In this document: one piece after another, positions 59,736-64,000 of the stretch | Layout: the number at the start of each line of letters is the position of its first letter | How positions within the stretch are numbered: position 1 is the stretch's first letter | NCBI GenBank assembly: GCA_038225555.1 | Contig: JBBRRB010000008.1 | Span: forward strand, 106,437 to 170,436 | Source: JANXQZ01 sp038225555 | Lineage (GTDB): Bacteria; Acidobacteriota; Terriglobia; Bryobacterales; Bryobacteraceae | Direction of reading: 5' to 3' | Length of the DNA: 64,000 bases | The notes under the pieces: model-generated | Told to the model about the DNA's origin: nothing | What the model saw: the letters and a program-made list of their open reading frames with translations, nothing else | The model's database searches: none | Made by a program: the position numbers and the translations under genes

Positions 59736-60011
59736 GTGAAAAGGCTGGAGCGCATTCTGATGGTTGCAGTGCTCTCGGCGATCGCAATGTACGCGCTCGA
59801 TTATGCTGTGCTGCGATACAAGTCACGCGACGGGTTCGGGGTGGTGCAAGTGCAGCCTTACTACGCAGTGCACTTGAAGAACGGGAAGACGGAAATCATG
59901 CCCGGCGACGCATTGACTGACACTTGCGTGCGATCCGTGTTTCCTCAGATGGGGTACAGCCCTTGCTGGTACGCGAATCGTCAAAAGAGAAAGACAATCG
60001 ACGTCAAATAG
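59736..60011 (+). CDS. small membrane-anchored hypothetical protein
   Basis: 91 residues from GTG 59736, 1 bp after the GT2 stop; the open frame upstream overlaps the GT2 and is not used. One N-terminal helix (ILMVAVLSAIAMYALDYAVL) is followed by a periplasmic part (VVQVQPYYAVHLKNGKTEIM) with two cysteines (DTCVRSVFPQMGYSPCW). Such short proteins are frequent in Acidobacteriota, but no function is known. Probably cotranscribed with the glycosyltransferase. Confidence 0.65.
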   Translation: MKRLERILMVAVLSAIAMYALDYAVLRYKSRDGFGVVQVQPYYAVHLKNGKTEIMPGDALTDTCVRSVFPQMGYSPCWYANRQKRKTIDVK

Positions 60012-60298
60012 CCCGACGCTTATCGTCGAGCCGCCAGGCGGCCGGTTAGCAGACGCTTCCAGGTTAACAACCCATAAGCCTTAACCTAAGCTCGCCGGAA
60101 CAGGAATCTATGGACTTCAGTTGTTCGGCACAGGGATTAGCCGCTCAGTTGCCGCGCACTTCCCACGACGCCCTTTATGGCCAGTTTCCGAGTAGCCGAC
60201 GATCCGCCCGGAGCAGTCGCTAAACACTACGCCGTCAGGGAGGGCGAATCTCTAACCAAGGACCCGAACCCAAAGTTTACACACTCTCCCTATGCCAA
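60012..60298. other. spacer before the second PadR operon
   Basis: Nearly 290 bp without a convincing gene. Near the start, CGACG-CTTAT-CGTCG (60014-60028) and GCCGCC-A-GGCGGC form two small hairpins that could end the upstream transcript. The rest shows nothing recognisable. Confidence 0.45.
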
Positions 60299-60324
60299 AC
60301 TAGGAGAGGTGGTATACTCCTAGT
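60299..60324 (+). promoter_or_regulatory. palindromic operator with embedded -10 box before PadR
   Basis: ACTAGGAG (60299-60306) and CTCCTAGT (60317-60324) form a perfect 8-bp inverted repeat with a 10-bp spacer. TATACT (60313-60318) inside it is a good -10 candidate, 20 bp upstream of a GGGAGG ribosome site and the PadR ATG at 60345. This is the expected place and shape for PadR autorepression; binding is inferred. Confidence 0.65.
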
Positions 60325-60344
60325 TAGACTGGGAGGCAATTGCC

Positions 60345-60686
60345 ATGGGCAAAACTGCGGAGCTTCTGCCGGGAACACTCGACATGCTGATTCTCAAGGC
60401 GGTCTCGTTGAAGCCGCTGCACGGATACGGTGTGCTGCTGCGTATACAGCAAATCTCAGGCGATGCGCTGGAAATTCCCCAGGGATCACTATATCCCGCC
60501 CTTTACCGCCTGGAGCACCAGGAACTGATCGCCGCCGAATGGGGTGTCAGCGATAACAATCGGCGCGCGAAATACTACACGCTGACCGGTGCGGGGCGGC
60601 GGCGCTTGCGCAAGGAAACCGAGGGCTGGAACCGGCTCGCATCAGCGATCGCATTAGCCTTGAAAACTACACCTGAGGAGGTTTGA
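60345..60686 (+). CDS. PadR family transcriptional regulator
   Basis: 113 residues: LLPGTLDMLILKAVSLKPLH, then GYGVLLRIQQISGDALEIPQ, GSLYPALYRLEHQELIAAEW and the wing RRAKYYTLTGAGRRRL. It is the small PadR type that partners acidobacterial permeases. It starts after a clear palindrome and its stop is 1 bp before the ADOP gene. It differs markedly from the PadR at 14.5 kb, and so do the two operator candidates, suggesting separate regulation. Confidence 0.94.
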   Translation: MGKTAELLPGTLDMLILKAVSLKPLHGYGVLLRIQQISGDALEIPQGSLYPALYRLEHQELIAAEWGVSDNNRRAKYYTLTGAGRRRLRKETEGWNRLASAIALALKTTPEEV

Positions 60687-60687
60687 C

Positions 60688-63357
60688 GTGCTGAAACAAA
60701 TTCGCTCGTTCTTCCGCGTTCTGAAATCACGCGACGATTTCGAACGGGGCATGTCAGAGGAACTCCGATTCCACGTCGATCAATGCATGGCCGATCTGAT
60801 CCGCGACGGCGTCCCCCCTCCAGAGGCCGCACGGCGCGCCCGCCTCGAGTTCGGCAGCCTGAACGGCACTCAGGAAGAATGCCGCGAAGCCCGCGGGCTT
60901 CAACCGTTCGACGAATTGCGGAGGCAACTCCGCCACGCGGGACGGACACTGCGTAAGACGCCGCGATTCACAGCAACCGCACTCCTGACGCTAGCGGTTT
61001 GTCTCGGCGCGAATCTCTCGATCTTCGCCGTCGTGGACTCCATTCTGCTTCGTCCCCTGCCCTTCCCGGCACCCGACCGGCTGGTCACGGTATTCAACAC
61101 ATATCCGAAAGCCGGCGTCCTCCGCGATGGGTCCTCAACGACGAATTACTACGAACGCCGCGGTCGGATACCAGGCTTCTCGGATCTCGCCATCTACAGC
61201 GAGGGAACGGCAATCGTCGGAGAAACCGGCGCAACAGAACGCGTGCCGTTTATGCGCGTATCGCCGGAGTTTTTCGCCACCCTTAGCGTTAACCCCGCGA
61301 TGGGACGCAGCTTCACGGATGCCGAAATGGCGATGCCGCCCAGCAGGGTCGTGATTCTTAGCGACAGCTATTGGCGGCGAACTCTCAATGCCGACCCACT
61401 CGTACTGGGCAGACAGGTCCAGGTTGCCGGAGTTGCGACCACAGTCGTGGGCGTTCTCCCGCCCGGCTTCCGATTCTTATCGTCGGAAGCGCGGCTGTAT
61501 TTTCCCTTTGCGTCGCGGCCCGAAGATCGCGTGTCTCGGGAGCGGCATTCGGGTGGGAATTCGAAACACATCATCGCTCGCCTCAAACCTGGCGGCACGC
61601 TGGCACAGGCGCAGGCTCAGATTGACGCTCAGAACAACACCCTTGAACGGGACGATCCGAAGGCGAAGATGCTCTCCGATGCCGGATTCCGGTCCGTGGT
61701 GGCGCCTCTCCGTGCGGACCACGTCGCGAGCATTCGCCCCACGCTGCTATGGATGCAGGGCGGCGCCCTGGCGCTCCTCCTGATCGGCGCGGTCAACTTG
61801 GCAAACCTGCTTCTGATCCGCGCCAGTGGGCGAATCAAGGAACTGGCGGTACGGCAGGCTTTGGGGGCGAGCCGCTGGCACGTGGTCAGTGAAGTGGCAG
61901 TAGAAACGACGCTGTTGACGCTGGCCGGGGGGATCCTGGGCCTCGCCGGTGGCTGGGCCGGAATCCGCCTTCTCGGCACGCTCGGTACGAAGCGTTTGCC
62001 ATTGGGCGCTGACATCGCCTTTGATGCCCGACTGGCAATAGTTGCGGTGGCCGGGTCCGTCATCCTGGGAATTGTGCTCGCGTTACCGATTGCGTGGTTC
62101 AATCTGAGCGCTCATCTGGCAGGTGCGATTCAATCGGAGACGCGAGGCGGGACGTCGGGCCGCCTGTCTCAGCGACTGCGGCACGGCTTCATCGTGGCCC
62201 AGATTGCGATAGCGTTAGTTCTGTTAGAGGGAGCTGGCTTGCTCGGGCTCAGCCTGAAACAGGCGATGGCGGTTTCACCTGGATTTCGGCCAGACCATGT
62301 GCTTACCGGTCAGATCCTACTGCCGCGGAATCAATACCCGAACTGGCCCGCCCGCCTCGCTTTAAACCAGCGTCTGCTGGCGGAGATCGGGCGGCAGCCT
62401 GGAGTGACAGCGGTGGGCGCGGTAAACAATGTTCCGCTTAGCGGTAACAACGGGAAGAGCGCCGCTACCGTGAAAGGCTACGTGCGGCCGCCTGGCGAAA
62501 CATTGCGCGGGCACTACTCCTACGGCGTGGATGGCAACTACTTCGCAGCCATGGGCTTCAGTCTGCTGGAAGGGCGATTCCTCTCCGCGGACGATTCACA
62601 ACGTGGGGGTCGCGTCTGTGTTGTTGACGAGGACTTCGCCCGCTTCTATTGGCCACACGCCAGCGCTCTCGGCCAGCGGCTGTTCGAGGGCTCGGATGAA
62701 ACCAGAGACGCCGATGCATTTACCGTGGTTGGGGTTGTGGGTGCGGTGAAACAGGCTGGCCTTACCGACGATGCGGCGCAGGGCGCGATTTATTACCCGT
62801 ATGCGCTGCGGACCGACGATAGTCTTTTCGTGGTGCTTCGCACGAGCCTTCCCCCGGAATCGGTGGGGCCGGCCCTGCAAGCGATTGTCCGGCAGACTGG
62901 ACGCGATGCAATCATGACCGATGTTCGGTCCATGGAGACGCGGATTTCCGACAGCCTGATTACACGCAGGGCGCCGGCGTTACTCGCGACCCTCTTTTCC
63001 GCGATCGCTTTGTTACTCACTGCCATCGGGACTTACGGAATACTAAGCTACGCGGTGGCGCAGCGCCGGAGGGAGATCGGCGTTCGGATGGCCCTGGGCG
63101 CGCGGCCACAACAGATCAGCGGTCAGTTTCTTGCGCTGGGCTTACGCCTGTTGGCAGGGGGCACAGTGCTCGGTGTGGCCGGAGTGTGGGTAACGGGCCG
63201 GGCCATGCGGAATCTCCTTTTCCATGTGCCGCCTTTTCATGTGGCGACACTTGCGGGAACCGCCTGCATAATCGGTCTGGTTTCGCTGGTCGCCTGTCTG
63301 GTTCCGGCTCACCAGGCTGCTCGTATCTCGCCGACCGAGGCTCTTGCCGATGAGTAG
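60688..63357 (+). CDS. ABC-type permease of the ADOP family
   Basis: 889 residues, start GTG/ATG region directly after PadR (ribosome site GAGGAGG in the padR end). The N-terminal prefix (DDFERGMSEELRFHVDQCMA) is followed by a helix (ATALLTLAVCLGANLSIFAV), a MacB-like periplasmic core, an FtsX domain (GGALALLLIGAVNLANLLLI), a second core and a final FtsX domain (IALLLTAIGTYGILSYAVAQ, then RRREIGVRMALGARPQQISG). No ATPase is encoded nearby. It is more distant from the tandem pair at 9-14 kb than those are from each other. Cotranscribed with and probably repressed by the adjacent PadR. Confidence 0.93.
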   Translation: MLKQIRSFFRVLKSRDDFERGMSEELRFHVDQCMADLIRDGVPPPEAARRARLEFGSLNGTQEECREARGLQPFDELRRQLRHAGRTLRKTPRFTATALLTLAVCLGANLSIFAVVDSILLRPLPFPAPDRLVTVFNTYPKAGVLRDGSSTTNYYERRGRIPGFSDLAIYSEGTAIVGETGATERVPFMRVSPEFFATLSVNPAMGRSFTDAEMAMPPSRVVILSDSYWRRTLNADPLVLGRQVQVAGVATTVVGVLPPGFRFLSSEARLYFPFASRPEDRVSRERHSGGNSKHIIARLKPGGTLAQAQAQIDAQNNTLERDDPKAKMLSDAGFRSVVAPLRADHVASIRPTLLWMQGGALALLLIGAVNLANLLLIRASGRIKELAVRQALGASRWHVVSEVAVETTLLTLAGGILGLAGGWAGIRLLGTLGTKRLPLGADIAFDARLAIVAVAGSVILGIVLALPIAWFNLSAHLAGAIQSETRGGTSGRLSQRLRHGFIVAQIAIALVLLEGAGLLGLSLKQAMAVSPGFRPDHVLTGQILLPRNQYPNWPARLALNQRLLAEIGRQPGVTAVGAVNNVPLSGNNGKSAATVKGYVRPPGETLRGHYSYGVDGNYFAAMGFSLLEGRFLSADDSQRGGRVCVVDEDFARFYWPHASALGQRLFEGSDETRDADAFTVVGVVGAVKQAGLTDDAAQGAIYYPYALRTDDSLFVVLRTSLPPESVGPALQAIVRQTGRDAIMTDVRSMETRISDSLITRRAPALLATLFSAIALLLTAIGTYGILSYAVAQRRREIGVRMALGARPQQISGQFLALGLRLLAGGTVLGVAGVWVTGRAMRNLLFHVPPFHVATLAGTACIIGLVSLVACLVPAHQAARISPTEALADE

Positions 63358-63570
63358 TGAGCCTGTCCGCTCCGGACACGGCCGAGAAGATCGCGTTTAC
63401 CGGCTCAGGGCGGATCACACGCGACTCGGAAAGAGCGGCCTGAGGCTTTGCTAGCACCAAATCGCGGAAGAACGAGAACCTGTTGTGATGATTGGTGAGC
63501 CGCTGCGGTTGCACGTCGACGCCAAAACGATGTCCCTGTGCAAGTTCGCCGTCCCGCGTGCGACCTCGGC

Positions 63571-64000
63571 CTATCCATGAGAATCCGACTGGATCGGCTG
63601 ACGCACGAGCAACAGATACGCCGCCGCTGAAAGCAAGCTCAGTCCAGCGCTCAACACGAGGGCTTGCGAGAAGCTGCCCGTGCGTTGCACGATCAACCCT
63701 GTGACCATGGGAGCGAGCGCGCCGCCCAGATAGCCGCCGAAATTCTGAATGGAGCCAAGCGACGCGGTGAACTGCCCGGGCGCGGCAATCGGGACGGTGG
63801 CCCATGCGGCGCTGCTCGCAATGTAAATCAGAAAAAGCGAGACGGAAATGAAGCCCAGGGCCGTCGCGTTGCCCTGGGCGAACACGGTTCCCATGGTGCA
63901 AGCGGAAATGCCGCATAAGGAGCTGGAGATCAATAATTTCCTCCCGCTCAGCGGAGTCCACCCGCGCCTGGTAAGAAAGTCACAGAGCCAGCCGCCGGTA
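63571..64000 (-). CDS. MFS transporter, C-terminal part (5' end outside window)
   Basis: The minus-strand frame is open from the right edge to TGA at 63571. The visible about 142 residues include the central-loop MFS motif GGWLCDFLTRRG, then several helices (ATALGFISVSLFLIYIASSA, WATVPIAAPGQFTASLGSIQ, NFGGYLGGALAPMVTGLIVQ and LVLSAGLSLLSAAAYLLLV). The pattern NFGGYLGGALAPMVTG resembles the ACS (anion:cation symporter) subfamily, which carries organic anions such as hexuronates. The substrate cannot be fixed from this part. The 213 bp between the ADOP stop and this gene show no recognisable feature. Confidence 0.88.
   Translation of the reverse strand, partial: TGGWLCDFLTRRGWTPLSGRKLLISSSLCGISACTMGTVFAQGNATALGFISVSLFLIYIASSAAWATVPIAAPGQFTASLGSIQNFGGYLGGALAPMVTGLIVQRTGSFSQALVLSAGLSLLSAAAYLLLVRQPIQSDSHG

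Noticed and set aside
60012..60298. tRNA or riboswitch in the spacer before the second PadR gene
   Set aside because: Small hairpins are present, but no cloverleaf, T-loop or known aptamer core could be drawn.
63116..63961. 281-codon minus-strand frame overlapping the ADOP 3' end and the MFS gene
   Set aside because: It runs antisense to two real genes, is Arg-rich and low in hydrophobic order, and matches no family.

Overview
The window (about 58-60% GC by eye) most likely comes from an Acidobacteriota chromosome of the Solibacter/Bryobacterales type. The support is family-level: a large beta-propeller protein ending in the Solibacter-type C-terminal domain (TIGR03437-like), a TonB receptor with an N-terminal carboxypeptidase-regulatory-like domain, and three very large MacB/FtsX-type orphan permeases each paired with a PadR regulator (the acidobacterial ADOP arrangement). 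No tRNA, rRNA, CRISPR array or intact insertion sequence was seen.

Layout. 1-8.9 kb (minus strand) is a housekeeping block read as SRP RNA, dnaX, ybaB, recR, M20 peptidase, ispG, then a TonB-dependent receptor cut by the left edge. 8.9-14.6 kb is a PadR regulator followed by two tandem paralogous ADOP permeases. 14.7-23.2 kb is an accessory zone of small genes: hypothetical secreted and membrane proteins, a zinc-ribbon protein, a higBA toxin-antitoxin pair, a DUF5615/DUF433 pair, a Fic protein and a FISUMP protein. Between them lie several genes broken by single frameshifts (zinc-ribbon, SnoaL-like, TonB C-terminal-like) and a short intergenic motif repeated in one orientation.

23.4-39 kb carries a phosphoesterase with an outer-membrane barrel protein, a DUF2076 protein, an alkaline-phosphatase-family enzyme, a small degenerate patch with an ISL3-type transposase remnant, the 1123-residue propeller protein, and an envelope/polysaccharide group (processive GT2, GT-C-like transferase, CPBP/CAAX-type protease, 800-residue TPR lipoprotein).

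39.1-53.4 kb is a type VI secretion cluster in one orientation: tssB, tssC, hcp, tagJ, tssA, tssE, tssF, tssG, clpV, vgrG and a trailing small gene. It encodes sheath, tube, baseplate, disassembly ATPase and spike, but no membrane complex (tssJ, tssL, tssM), no tssK and no PAAR gene is visible in the window. 53.4-54.3 kb is a scar of three truncated genes (parE, araC, serine hydrolase). 54.3-58.7 kb is a sugar/AI-2-type ABC importer in which the second permease is fused to the binding protein. 58.8-60 kb has a polyprenyl-type GT2 and a small membrane protein. 60.3-63.4 kb is a second PadR/ADOP pair with a clear palindromic operator candidate. The right edge holds the C-terminal part of an MFS transporter.

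The large genes are intact, while frameshifts cluster in the small-gene zones. This favours real gene decay in accessory regions over general sequencing error, but single-base homopolymer errors cannot be excluded from sequence alone.
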